A DNA stretch of 14,827 nt from an uncultured Prevotella sp. (GTDB lineage: Bacteria; Bacteroidota; Bacteroidia; Bacteroidales; Bacteroidaceae): positions 1 to 14,827 of the forward strand of contig CALZDK010000021.1 of the NCBI GenBank assembly GCA_945637645.1, written 5' to 3'. The notes beneath the pieces were generated by a model that saw nothing but the letters and a program-made list of their open reading frames with translations, was not told the origin of the DNA and searched no databases. The translations under genes were made by a program, and so were the position numbers. The stretch's first letter is position 1, and each line of letters starts with the position of its first letter. Of the stretch, positions 1-7,669 are shown piece after piece.

Positions 1-4
1 GATT

Positions 5-39
5 AAAGGGCTTCACCTGTCGTACTGGTGAAGCCCTTT
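5..39. terminator. Bidirectional intrinsic terminator hairpin
   Basis: A perfect 13-bp stem pairs positions 5-17 (AAAGGGCTTCACC) with 27-39 around a 9-nt loop. It is followed by a T-run on the plus strand (TTTTG) and by three Ts on the minus strand. It starts about 30 nt past the stop codon of the minus-strand chaperone gene, so it probably ends that transcript. It may also serve a convergent gene beyond the left edge. The stem is seen directly; the terminator role is inferred from its position and shape. Confidence 0.75.
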
Positions 40-70
40 TGTTATCGTTATCGTTTCTATTACTGTTCTA

Positions 71-2203
71 TTAGAAGAAGAGGTAGCGGTTGTCAACAAC
101 ATCTGCCTTCAGATAAAGCTCGTTCATGAAACGGCTTGCTGCCTGAAGTGCCTGCTGCTGGAGCTGTGTCTCTACAGTCTTGGAGTCGAACTTAACGCCA
201 GCGCGCTGTGCCTTCTTAACAACCTGGAACATGTAAGCACCGCCGTTGCCCTTCACTACTCGTGGGCAGAACTGACCCTGCTTGGTGGCTGCCACTGCAC
301 CACTGAGAGCTGGCTCACTCATACCTGTTGCCTGAATGAAGGCAGGAGCTGCAAATGTCACCTGGTTTACAGGAGTAATCTGGGCACCCTTTGCCTTAGC
401 TGCATTAATGCTGTTCACACCAGCGAGCTTCTCCTTAAGTTGCTCAAACTTCTTGTCGCGGATAACCTGATCCTTGAGAATGTCCTTGAGTGAAGCCATG
501 TCGCGATAACCTTCCTTGTGAATGTTCACGAGTGTGGCTACGAAAAGGTGGTCGTTGTTACCGCACTCATAGAGAGGAGATACCTGGTTTGGCTTGGCGT
601 CGAAAATCCATTTCATTGCCTCGTGGGTGCTGCGGATGCCAGCAACGTTGTGCTCGGTGTTGGCAATATCGTTGCGGTCGAGCACCTTATAGCCATATTT
701 CTTGGCGTTGGTGATAATCTCTGTTGCGCTCTGGCTCTCGCTAACGAACTGGCTGAACTTGTTGTAAGCAGCAGAGTAGGTTGCCTTAGAGAAGTCGATG
801 GTATGCTTAACGATAGCTGCAACATATTTTGTGCTCATTGCCTTGCGGTTGAGAACCTGTACCACTACGTTGCCCTGTGTGAAAGCCACGTTCTTCAGAC
901 CTTCAGACTGTGTAAGAGCCTCGATGTAGAGCTTGGTGTCAGCGTCGATTGTTGGAGCTGCCTCATACATGGCAGAGGTGAACCACTGTGACTTGCCCTC
1001 CTGACCATATTTCTTGGCTATTGCCTCGAAATCGGCACCTGCGGTGAGAGCGTTGTAGATGCTGTCGGCACGCTCGCGGGTCTTCTCCACTGTTTCTGCT
1101 CCAACCTGAATCTGACGATACTCAACAGAGTCGGGAAGCTGAACCTTGCTTATCAGCTTGATGACATTAAGAGTGTTGTCGTATGTTGTCTCAAACGGTG
1201 CTGTTGTCTGACCTACAGCCATAGAGTCAATCTTTGTGGCAATGTCGCGTGGCATAACCTTTGACGATACGGGAACGCCAGTGAAGCTGATCTGCGACTG
1301 TGCCTTGCGTACAGCCTGAGCGGGATCAGCGTCGGCCTGCAGACTCTTCTGTGCCTCTACCATAGTTGCCATGAGAGCCTTGCGGTCGGCAGCAGATGGG
1401 GTTACCTGGAAGTCAACATACTTGATGTCGCGAGTTTCAACATACTGACGGTACATCTCCTTCTGCTCCTCATACTTTGCCTTTATGTCGGCGTCGCTCA
1501 CTGTAACTTTGCTGTCGTTGATGGTTGAGTAGGGGAGTGAAGCGAGCTGAATGTCGCTCTCCTCATTTTGATCGTTGAAAGCCATCTTTGCCGAAACAGG
1601 GTTAGAGATGAGGCAGTGAGAGAGAAGCGACTGATACTTCTGAGCGAGTGTCTGCTGGCGCAGTGTCTTCTCGATAAACTTCCAGTAGTTGTAGATCTTC
1701 TGGTACTGCTCAGCCAACTGTGGAGTTGTTGTCGCCGCCTTCTTGTAGTCTGCCAAGAACTTGGTGAGCTGAGAAGCGTCGAAACGACCTGTCTGCTGGT
1801 TTACGAAAGGAGTCTGCATGAGGATAGGGCTTGTGCCTTCCTTAAGGATGTTCTGCAACTCTGTGTCTGTCACGGTGAGACCTAATTTTTCAGCCTCTTT
1901 CTTCATAATGATACTGTTGACGTAGTTGTTCCATACCTGGTCCTTGACCTGGTTGAGCTCCTCCTCCGAGAGGTTGTCACGACCTTGTGTCATCTTGATG
2001 ACTTCCTGGTACTCGTCAACAAGGGCTTGAAATTCCTGAACTGAAATTTTCTCACCCAATACTTTGCCCACTTGCTGTCGCTGCTCGTTGCTGGTAGCCT
2101 CGCACGAGCGGAACGCTTCTTCAGCAATGAATGCGAAGAGGCCAAGACCGATGATAGCTATCAAGGTCACACCTCTTTTTCTGATTGTTCCTAATGCTGC
2201 CAT
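71..2203 (-). CDS. PpiD/SurA-like periplasmic peptidyl-prolyl isomerase-family chaperone
   Basis: This 710-residue protein is anchored in the inner membrane by one N-terminal helix (about residues 12-28, after MAALGTIRKRG), with the rest in the periplasm. That opening, including the FAFIAEEAFRS stretch, is typical of Bacteroidota PpiD homologues. A SurA_N-like helical chaperone region follows at about 40-215. A parvulin-like segment lies at about 360-455 (VEYRQIQVGAE ... DFEAIAKKYGQ ... GNVVVQVLNRK), with more diverged parvulin-like stretches near 245-355 and 515-565. The usual catalytic parvulin signature is not obvious, so a holdase or chaperone role for exported and outer-membrane proteins is more likely than strong isomerase activity. 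The start is an ATG, with a TAATTTTG -7 box about 60 nt upstream. It lies 113 bp downstream of the CNNM/CBS gene. Length and domain order match the family; its clients are unknown. Confidence 0.88.
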   Translation of the reverse strand: MAALGTIRKRGVTLIAIIGLGLFAFIAEEAFRSCEATSNEQRQQVGKVLGEKISVQEFQALVDEYQEVIKMTQGRDNLSEEELNQVKDQVWNNYVNSIIMKKEAEKLGLTVTDTELQNILKEGTSPILMQTPFVNQQTGRFDASQLTKFLADYKKAATTTPQLAEQYQKIYNYWKFIEKTLRQQTLAQKYQSLLSHCLISNPVSAKMAFNDQNEESDIQLASLPYSTINDSKVTVSDADIKAKYEEQKEMYRQYVETRDIKYVDFQVTPSAADRKALMATMVEAQKSLQADADPAQAVRKAQSQISFTGVPVSSKVMPRDIATKIDSMAVGQTTAPFETTYDNTLNVIKLISKVQLPDSVEYRQIQVGAETVEKTRERADSIYNALTAGADFEAIAKKYGQEGKSQWFTSAMYEAAPTIDADTKLYIEALTQSEGLKNVAFTQGNVVVQVLNRKAMSTKYVAAIVKHTIDFSKATYSAAYNKFSQFVSESQSATEIITNAKKYGYKVLDRNDIANTEHNVAGIRSTHEAMKWIFDAKPNQVSPLYECGNNDHLFVATLVNIHKEGYRDMASLKDILKDQVIRDKKFEQLKEKLAGVNSINAAKAKGAQITPVNQVTFAAPAFIQATGMSEPALSGAVAATKQGQFCPRVVKGNGGAYMFQVVKKAQRAGVKFDSKTVETQLQQQALQAASRFMNELYLKADVVDNRYLFF

Positions 2204-2263
2204 TACTTTACTTTATTTTGTTTTTATTTTTTTGTTTCTTTGCTCTATTTGTATTTTAGCGCA

Positions 2264-2271
2264 CAAAATTA
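2264..2271 (-). promoter_or_regulatory. Candidate -7 promoter box of the PpiD-like gene
   Basis: On the minus strand this reads TAATTTTG, a full match to the Bacteroidota -7 consensus TAnnTTTG. It sits in the AT-rich 113-bp spacer (2204-2316), about 60 nt before the start codon. No TTTG/TTG -33 element appears at the usual 19-20 nt spacing; a TTTG at 2287-2284 is too close. It would allow the chaperone to be transcribed separately from the upstream operon. Confidence 0.45.
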
Positions 2272-2316
2272 CAAAAATATTATCAAATAAAGGAATAAAA
2301 ACCGAAAAAAATGGTT

Positions 2317-3576
2317 TTAGTCGTTTATTTTTAGCTTCACGAGCTCTATTTTTGTCATTGTGCTTTTAATTATCTTGAATTCTAAATTGCCAATCTTCAC
2401 TATTTCGTTGAGTTTGGGGAAACTCTGATACTCGTGGAGAATGAGTCCGCCGACGGTCATGTATTCGTCGCTTTCAGGCAATTCGAGGTCGAACATCTCG
2501 TTCACTTTCTCTATTTCCAAGCGTGCAGAAAGAACATATTCCCCGTCGTCGGTTTTCTTTGCAATGTAGTTGTTGTTGTCGTGTTCATCCTCTATATCGC
2601 CGAAAATTTCCTCAACAATATCCTCCAGCGAGACAAGGCCGCTGGTGCCTCCAAACTCATCTACCACGATGGCGAGAGTTTTTTTCTGCTGTAGGAAGGT
2701 TTGCATGAGTTTTCTTGCTGCCATGGTCTCTGGCACGAAGTGGAGTGTGCGTATGTTTTCGCGCCACTGTTTCGGGTTGCGGAACATTTCCGACGAGTGT
2801 ATATATCCCACCACATGGTCGATGTCGTCCTTATATACAACGAGTTTGGAGAAACCTGTTTCTATGAATCGGTTCTTTAGTTCCTCCTCGTCGCATTCTT
2901 CGATGTCTATTCCCTCTATCTCCGTTCGTGGCACCATACAGTCTCGTATCTTCGTGTCGGAGAAGTCGAGTGCGTTGTGGAAGATCTTCACTTCCTCCTC
3001 AATGTCGTCCTCGTCTCTGGCGTTGTCGATGCTGCTCTGCACGAGGAAGTCGAGATCCACCTTGCTGAACTCAATGTCGTCTTTGGCATTTTCCATTCTC
3101 ACTCCTACCACACGCAGCATCCATTTCGACAGAAGTGTGGCGAAGCGGGAGATAGGGTATAGCACCACATAGCATGCCATGGCTGGCATGGCAAAGAGTG
3201 AGAGCATGGTGTTGGGGTTGCTTTTGAAAATCAGTTTTGGAATAAACTCTCCAGTGAAAAGCACCACCACGGTGGAGGCTATGGTGTCGGCTGTCACACG
3301 TTCTCCGTCGCCAAGTGACGCGAAGAGTGTGGCATCGAAGATTTGGGCGAAGAGTATGCCGTAGATGACAAGCGCAATGTTGTTGCCTACGAGCATGGTG
3401 CTGACAAAGTTGTTCGGGTGGCGATAGAAATAGCTTATGGCGCGCTGTGAAATGCCGTTCTTTCCTCTCTCCACCTCAGCCAACATTCTGTTTCCCGACA
3501 CGAAAGCTATTTCCATGCCAGAGAAGAATGCCGAGAAGACCATGGTTGTAATAAGTCCTATGATAGTGTCGGTCAT
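2317..3576 (-). CDS. CNNM/CBS-domain membrane protein (HlyC/CorC family, GldE-like)
   Basis: This 419-residue integral membrane protein belongs to the CNNM-CBS-CorC_HlyC family. Members are often labelled hemolysin, but are linked to divalent-cation (Mg2+/Co2+) transport; GldE of gliding Bacteroidota is a relative. The N-terminal CNNM (DUF21) domain spans about 1-190, with hydrophobic segments near 3-25, 58-80, 96-117 and 122-145 and the conserved TGEFIPKLIF stretch. A CBS pair follows at about 205-330, including RDCMVPRTEIEGI and VVDEFGGTSGLVSLEDIVEEIFGDI. The C-terminal CorC_HlyC domain is at about 340-417. Its start overlaps the lptC stop by 4 nt (ATGA), so the two are probably translationally coupled. 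The family is certain; the transported substrate is not established, and neither toxin activity nor a gliding role should be assumed. Confidence 0.93.
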   Translation of the reverse strand: MTDTIIGLITTMVFSAFFSGMEIAFVSGNRMLAEVERGKNGISQRAISYFYRHPNNFVSTMLVGNNIALVIYGILFAQIFDATLFASLGDGERVTADTIASTVVVLFTGEFIPKLIFKSNPNTMLSLFAMPAMACYVVLYPISRFATLLSKWMLRVVGVRMENAKDDIEFSKVDLDFLVQSSIDNARDEDDIEEEVKIFHNALDFSDTKIRDCMVPRTEIEGIDIEECDEEELKNRFIETGFSKLVVYKDDIDHVVGYIHSSEMFRNPKQWRENIRTLHFVPETMAARKLMQTFLQQKKTLAIVVDEFGGTSGLVSLEDIVEEIFGDIEDEHDNNNYIAKKTDDGEYVLSARLEIEKVNEMFDLELPESDEYMTVGGLILHEYQSFPKLNEIVKIGNLEFKIIKSTMTKIELVKLKIND

Positions 3577-4220
3577 GGCGTTTGTGGTTTTGGTGTGGCG
3601 GCATGTTTTGTGGCGGCAGGACGCAACACCGGTGTTGATGTGGTGTCCTTCGGAGCCTGTGCGTCAGCTGGAGCAGCCGCGTTGTTGTCTTGTTTTACGA
3701 ACGATCCCTTGGAGTTGGATACAGTGTAGTGTATCATTCGCTCGTCGCTTCTGAAATAAGTGCCTTGCAGGGTGCGCTCAGGTGTCACCACTCGTGAGAG
3801 CATATTGGAATAGAACTCATGTTTCATTCCGTCCCAGAACAGTTCTTCGCTGGTGAAATGCAGACCGTTGACGTTGCGCACTCTTACGCGTCCACGCAGT
3901 TCCCAGAGTTTAATCTGGTCGTAGTACCATGCCGTATCTGCCTGTATGTATGCCTGTATGTTGAACTTCTCGTCGAACTGCTCCATGAATATTCCGCAGA
4001 TGAAGGTCCAACGCGTGGGGTTCTTTACGGTGTTCACGTCCCACCGCTCGGTCACGATTTTGTATTTTATCACGCCCGAGTCGGATATGAGAGTATTGAC
4101 TCCATAGCTCGTCATCATCGACACCGAGTCCCTGTCGTGTATGGCAGGAGCGGTGTGTTCCTTCTCCTCGGAGCAGGAAAAAACCATCAATGCCACTATT
4201 GCCACGAGCAGGCATCTCAT
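3573..4220 (-). CDS. lptC: LPS export ABC transporter periplasmic protein LptC (lipoprotein)
   Basis: This 215-residue lipoprotein is the LptC-type bridge that passes LPS from the LptB2FG extractor to LptA across the periplasm. The signal peptide MRCLLVAIVALMVFSC puts a likely lipidated Cys at residue 16. The LptC fold covers about 40-165, with features such as NPTRWTFICGIFMEQFDEKF, ADTAWYYDQIKLWELRGRVRVRN and LQGTYFRSDERMIHYTVSNSKG. The last 35 residues are a low-complexity Ala/Pro/Thr tail encoded partly by a 10-bp direct repeat (3594-3603 and 3609-3618). I chose the ATG at 4220. A longer frame opens with TTG at 4259, but it would put 13 polar residues before the signal peptide. The gene lies 91 bp after the barrel-protein gene and overlaps the next gene by 4 nt. 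Bacteroidota LptC proteins are lipoproteins, unlike E. coli LptC, which has a membrane helix. Confidence 0.9.
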   Translation of the reverse strand: MRCLLVAIVALMVFSCSEEKEHTAPAIHDRDSVSMMTSYGVNTLISDSGVIKYKIVTERWDVNTVKNPTRWTFICGIFMEQFDEKFNIQAYIQADTAWYYDQIKLWELRGRVRVRNVNGLHFTSEELFWDGMKHEFYSNMLSRVVTPERTLQGTYFRSDERMIHYTVSNSKGSFVKQDNNAAAPADAQAPKDTTSTPVLRPAATKHAATPKPQTP

Positions 4221-4311
4221 ACTCTTTATATTATATATATAAGGTGGAAAACTATCCAATGCTATTTCAGTTTCTTTTCTTTGTTAATCTTTCGACCTTC
4301 AACTTCCGATG

Positions 4312-5598
4312 TTAATTAACTTTCCACTTGTTAAACCACCGCTCGTTGAACGTCAGTCCAATGTTTATGCGGAAGGTGTTCTCGGTGATGAGGTCTTTTG
4401 CCGACGCCTTTACCCACTGTCCGCTGATGTTAAGATACGAACCGTTGTTCCAGTTGTTGGTGATGGGTATGCCAAATCCTGCGCTCACGCTGATTTCTTT
4501 TGGTCCGTCCTTTCCATTCACCTTGAAATAAGGAGTGTTATAGGAAGCTCCAATACGGTAGCGCACACGATTGTAGAACTTTCGGCTCTGCCAATTTGGA
4601 GTCCACTCGCCTCCTACAGTAATCTTGTGGCGGTCGCTGAGCAGTCCTTTCTTCAACACGTAGTTTCCTGTGGTCTGATTCAGTTCGGGGTATTCCAGTT
4701 CTCCCCATTTTTGCAGCGAATAGTCGGCACCGACGGTGAATCTCTTGTTGTGCTCCCAAGCCAATCCCGCTCCAAAGGCATGAGGAATGCTCAGAGCGTT
4801 CAGTGCTGTCTGCTCAAAACTTGTGGACACACCGGTTTGGGAGTTTGTGTTGGTGGTTGTCAACACCGGGTCTGCTCCCAGGTTGTGACCGAGGCTGTAT
4901 GTGGCTCCAAGTGTAACAACGTCTTTTTTGCCTATTGCCTGGCTATATTGCATACCGAAGTCGAGCTTCCAGCTCTGAACAGTAGTGCTGTATGCCTTGG
5001 TAACGGTGTTTACGTATGCGTCGTTGCTGCTGATAGTCTGCGTACGGTCGTAGGCTCCCCACAGATACGATCCGTTTACACCGAGCGACAGTCCCTTGAA
5101 GAAATTCCATCCCACGCCGACAAACACTTGGTGAATACCGCCAGACCCGGAGTGTGTCTCGGTTGAAGTTGTGGCTGAAGTGCCGACGTTTTCTGTTGAG
5201 GAGTAGTTGTATCCGATGTTTGAGAAGGGCACGATACCAAAACTAAGTCCCATTTTCTTCATCAGTCTGAAAGCCGCCACAGCATATTCAAAGTCGGCGT
5301 TGTTGGCGTTAATCTTCCTGTTGCCTTCCTTGAAGTTTGTCACTTGTCCGCTTAGTCCCACGTCAAAAATCATGGTCAGCGAGTCAACGCAAGAGTATGA
5401 TGCTGGGTTGAGCATATTCACCTGGTTGGATTGGCGCAATCCGATTGCGAGTCCGTTCATGCCTCTGTTGAAGCCCTGCGACTGGTCAGAGAGCACTCCG
5501 AGTCCATATTGGCTGTATGGCGAGTTTGTGCCGCTTTGGGCATTTGCGGCAGCGGCAGTAGCCAATGCCATTAAAAGTGTTATTATGTTTTTTCTCAT
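4312..5598 (-). CDS. Outer-membrane beta-barrel protein of unknown function
   Basis: This 428-residue exported protein has a clear signal peptide (MRKNIITLLMALATAAAANA, likely cleaved after residue 20). The mature part begins QSGTNSPYSQYGLG, an opening I recognise from Bacteroidota outer-membrane proteins distantly like the FadL/OmpP1 group. Alternating hydrophobic and polar strands rich in Gly, Tyr and Trp follow (for example HQVFVGVGWNFFKGLSLGVN, WKLDFGMQYSQAIG, RYRIGASYNTPYF, LNISGQWVKA). It ends in a terminal strand, FRINIGLTFNERWF. This supports a barrel of about 12-14 strands. Its start codon overlaps the coaX stop by 4 nt (ATGA), and lptC follows, so it probably belongs to an envelope operon. 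The ligand or partner is unknown; a transport or assembly role is only a guess. The barrel assignment is confident; the subfamily is not. Confidence 0.82.
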   Translation of the reverse strand: MRKNIITLLMALATAAAANAQSGTNSPYSQYGLGVLSDQSQGFNRGMNGLAIGLRQSNQVNMLNPASYSCVDSLTMIFDVGLSGQVTNFKEGNRKINANNADFEYAVAAFRLMKKMGLSFGIVPFSNIGYNYSSTENVGTSATTSTETHSGSGGIHQVFVGVGWNFFKGLSLGVNGSYLWGAYDRTQTISSNDAYVNTVTKAYSTTVQSWKLDFGMQYSQAIGKKDVVTLGATYSLGHNLGADPVLTTTNTNSQTGVSTSFEQTALNALSIPHAFGAGLAWEHNKRFTVGADYSLQKWGELEYPELNQTTGNYVLKKGLLSDRHKITVGGEWTPNWQSRKFYNRVRYRIGASYNTPYFKVNGKDGPKEISVSAGFGIPITNNWNNGSYLNISGQWVKASAKDLITENTFRINIGLTFNERWFNKWKVN

Positions 5599-6335
5599 TT
5601 CTCTTTATGTGCTTCGTTATATTGAAGTATGGCGTTAAGTCCTCTTGGAACTAAGTATTCGTCTGCAAAGGTGCGCATTTTTTCTGAATTGTGCAAATCG
5701 ATATGGAAGCCACCAGTTAAATAAACCAAAAGGTTAGGATATTTTGACTTAAATTCGCAAATATATCCTTCCAATTCGTGTCTTATGCCATTCATCACGC
5801 CGTTTCTTATCGCCGTTTCTGTTGTGGTTCCGAGCAGAGATGTTTCTCCTTCTCGTTTCACCATTGGCAGGGCGGAGGTGAAAGTGTTCAGTGCCTTGAA
5901 GCGCATTTTTGGACCGGGCGAGATGTTTCCTCCGAGATATTCGCCTGCGGCATTGACGAAATCAAAGGTTATGCAAGTGCCTACGTCAATGACAAGAATG
6001 TCGTTGCCTCGGCTTAGGGTGTAGGCTCCCACCACAGCCGCTAACCTGTCGCTTCCAAGTGTCAGCGGTGTGTCATAGCCTAATGTCACTGGCACGGGTG
6101 TTATTCCCGACCTTAGGCGGAGCATGGGGAAGGGCAGGTTGGCTATCGCTTCCCTCAGTCCGTCGTTAAGGCTTATCACGGTTGACCACACACCCTCGGT
6201 GAAGTGGTGAATGCGGCAAAAGTCAGCCAGGCGCGACGGTTCGTCGTGCTCTATGTGCCATGCCTCGATTATCTTGTTTTTGTCGAAGGCGACAAGCTTT
6301 GCGCAGGTGTTTCCTATGTCAATAGTCAGCGTCAT
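5595..6335 (-). CDS. coaX: Type III pantothenate kinase
   Basis: This enzyme phosphorylates pantothenate with ATP in the first step of coenzyme A synthesis, in the cytoplasm. It is the CoaX (ASKHA-fold) type, which needs a monovalent cation and is generally not feedback-inhibited by CoA. Visible motifs are the phosphate-binding IDIGNT at residues 5-10, GSDRLAA at 94-100, the IDVGTCITFD block at 116-125, GGNISPG at 135-141 and the C-terminal adenosine-site TGG at 207-209. Its 246 residues match the usual length of about 250. I chose the ATG at 6335, which puts IDIGNT almost at the N-terminus as usual. The longer frame starts with TTG at 6350. A TAATTTTG -7 box lies 25 nt upstream. It is the first gene of the minus-strand operon and overlaps the barrel-protein gene by 4 nt. 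Confidence 0.95.
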   Translation of the reverse strand: MTLTIDIGNTCAKLVAFDKNKIIEAWHIEHDEPSRLADFCRIHHFTEGVWSTVISLNDGLREAIANLPFPMLRLRSGITPVPVTLGYDTPLTLGSDRLAAVVGAYTLSRGNDILVIDVGTCITFDFVNAAGEYLGGNISPGPKMRFKALNTFTSALPMVKREGETSLLGTTTETAIRNGVMNGIRHELEGYICEFKSKYPNLLVYLTGGFHIDLHNSEKMRTFADEYLVPRGLNAILQYNEAHKEK

Positions 6336-6360
6336 TTTGCTAAAATTCAATTACAGGGTG

Positions 6361-6368
6361 CAAAATTA
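6361..6368 (-). promoter_or_regulatory. Candidate -7 promoter box of the coaX operon
   Basis: The minus strand reads TAATTTTG, matching TAnnTTTG, and ends 25 nt before the coaX ATG. Transcription would then begin about 18-20 nt before the start codon. No clear -33 TTTG is present at 19-20 nt. It shares the 108-bp divergent spacer with the promoter of the plus-strand DUF4105 gene; the two -7 boxes are 45 nt apart. Confidence 0.5.
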
Positions 6369-6413
6369 TTGAAAAAAAATGAGATAATAGCATTAAAAGT
6401 CAAAAAAAGAAAT

Positions 6414-6421
6414 TAAATTTG
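6414..6421 (+). promoter_or_regulatory. Candidate -7 promoter box of the DUF4105 gene
   Basis: TAAATTTG matches the Bacteroidota -7 consensus. Transcription would begin near 6427-6430. That is at or just past an in-frame GTG at 6426, so translation probably starts at the ATG at 6444, leaving a leader of about 15 nt. No good -33 box is visible. Confidence 0.5.
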
Positions 6422-6443
6422 CACCGTGAAAAGTATAAAATAT

Positions 6444-7652
6444 ATGTATGCGAGGCTGTTTGTCGTCACTTTTGCGTTGATGCTCAGCACTTTAGCCCAT
6501 GCCGTGAGCGATGAGGTGCAGTTTGCCGACGATTCCGTCGAGGTAAGTTTACTCACTTGTTCGCCCCACGACGAGATTTATAGTCTCTATGGTCACACCG
6601 CCATCCGCTATCACGACTTGCGGACGGGGGAAGACTGGACATTCAACTACGGAGTGTTCAATTTCAAGGCATCATTCTTCGTGGCGCGTTTCCTTTTTGG
6701 ACTCACCGACTATGAGCTTGGTGTGGTGCCTTTCAGTGTGTTCAAAGCGGAATATCAGCGCTTTGGTTGTACGGTGACGGAGCAGGTTCTCAACTTCACG
6801 CCCAAGGAGAAGCAGGCATTACGTCGCGCCCTTGAGGAAAACTACAAGCCTGAGAACCGCGTCTATCGCTACAATTTCCTCTACGACAACTGCACTGTTC
6901 GCGCCCGCAACATAATAGAACGCTCCATTGGCGACGAGAGAATAAACTATGAGGCGCAACGCCTTGGCCTGCCACTTGAAGATGATTGCAACACCTATCG
7001 CAAACTGCTCCACCGCTACACCAAAGGACATCCCTGGGCAGAGTTTGGCGACGACCTTTGTCTCGGATTCAAGGCAGACCTGAAGATAACGTGGCGTGAA
7101 AAGCAATTCTTGCCTGAGGAGCTGATGTCAGACATGCAGAATGGCAGGATTTTTGGAGGATATGGCGGAGTAAGAAACCTTCTGAAGGAGACCCGCATTG
7201 CCGTGGAGCCGGGAGTGCAGTTTGTAAAGAGCGGCTTCCCGCTTACACCAAATCAGTGCTTCTACATACTTCTCGCACTGTCCGCAATCGTAGCGGCCTT
7301 GGAGTACCGCCGTCGGCGAACATTCGTTGTTTGGGACGCATTGCTGATGACCATTGTAGGACTTGCGGGCATATTCATAGGCCTGCTCTTCTTCTCGCAG
7401 CATCCCACCACGAGCACCAATCTTCAGATTCTTCTTCTCTGTCCGGCAACATTGTATTTCCTGCCAGCCGTATTGCGCCGAAGACCTACAAGATATTGGA
7501 AGATTTCGTTAATTTTACTTATTTTATTCTTCTTAGGCTCGCTTTTGCAGGATTATGCGGAGGGAATGGAGATTTTGGCACTATGTTTGCTGATTAGAGT
7601 ATGCGTAAACATCTATTTGGGAGCGCAAGGAAACAGAACAGAAAAAAAATAA
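6444..7652 (+). CDS. DUF4105 domain protein with C-terminal membrane helices
   Basis: This protein has 402 residues from the ATG. A signal peptide (MYARLFVVTFALMLSTLAHA) precedes a periplasmic DUF4105 domain at about 25-250. The family is also named for the N-terminal domain of Lnb-type lacto-N-biosidases. Conserved blocks are IYSLYGHTAIRYHD (His51), WTFNYGVFNF, FLYDNCTVRARNI (Cys150) and HPWAEFGDDLCLG. The His-before-Cys order resembles circularly permuted NlpC/P60 (LRAT-like) cysteine hydrolases, so an amidase or acyltransferase-type activity is possible; that is my inference. About five hydrophobic helices follow (near 271-286, 296-317, 328-344, 352-368 and 375-393), anchoring it in the inner membrane. 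I prefer ATG 6444 over GTG 6426 because the -7 box ends 5 nt before the GTG. It lies 17 nt before the PafA-like gene, so the two are probably co-transcribed. The substrate is unknown. Confidence 0.82.
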   Translation: MYARLFVVTFALMLSTLAHAVSDEVQFADDSVEVSLLTCSPHDEIYSLYGHTAIRYHDLRTGEDWTFNYGVFNFKASFFVARFLFGLTDYELGVVPFSVFKAEYQRFGCTVTEQVLNFTPKEKQALRRALEENYKPENRVYRYNFLYDNCTVRARNIIERSIGDERINYEAQRLGLPLEDDCNTYRKLLHRYTKGHPWAEFGDDLCLGFKADLKITWREKQFLPEELMSDMQNGRIFGGYGGVRNLLKETRIAVEPGVQFVKSGFPLTPNQCFYILLALSAIVAALEYRRRRTFVVWDALLMTIVGLAGIFIGLLFFSQHPTTSTNLQILLLCPATLYFLPAVLRRRPTRYWKISLILLILFFLGSLLQDYAEGMEILALCLLIRVCVNIYLGAQGNRTEKK

Positions 7653-7669
7653 AACATGCAATAAGGCAG

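Noticed and set aside
2298..2318. AAAACC/GGTTTT hairpin at the end of the CNNM/CBS gene
   Set aside because: It has six pairs, mostly A/T, and overlaps the stop codon; such stems are expected by chance in this AT-rich spacer.
3594..3618. 10-bp direct repeat in the 3' end of lptC as a mobile-element footprint
   Set aside because: It lies in frame within a low-complexity Ala/Pro/Thr tail and is explained by repeated AAT codon blocks, not by insertion.
4221..4259. TTG start extending LptC by 13 residues
   Set aside because: It is a rare start codon, and the extension would bury the lipoprotein signal peptide behind a polar segment.
4309..5166. 285-codon plus-strand frame opposite the barrel-protein gene
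   Set aside because: It is antisense to a gene with a signal peptide and barrel strands; its translation has no recognisable domain and its end falls inside the other gene.
7601..7669. Upstream ATG extending the PafA-like protein by 23 residues
   Set aside because: It overlaps the DUF4105 gene by 52 nt and places a very basic stretch before a good signal peptide. ATG 7670 has AAGG in front and gives the PafA numbering D38/79/N100.
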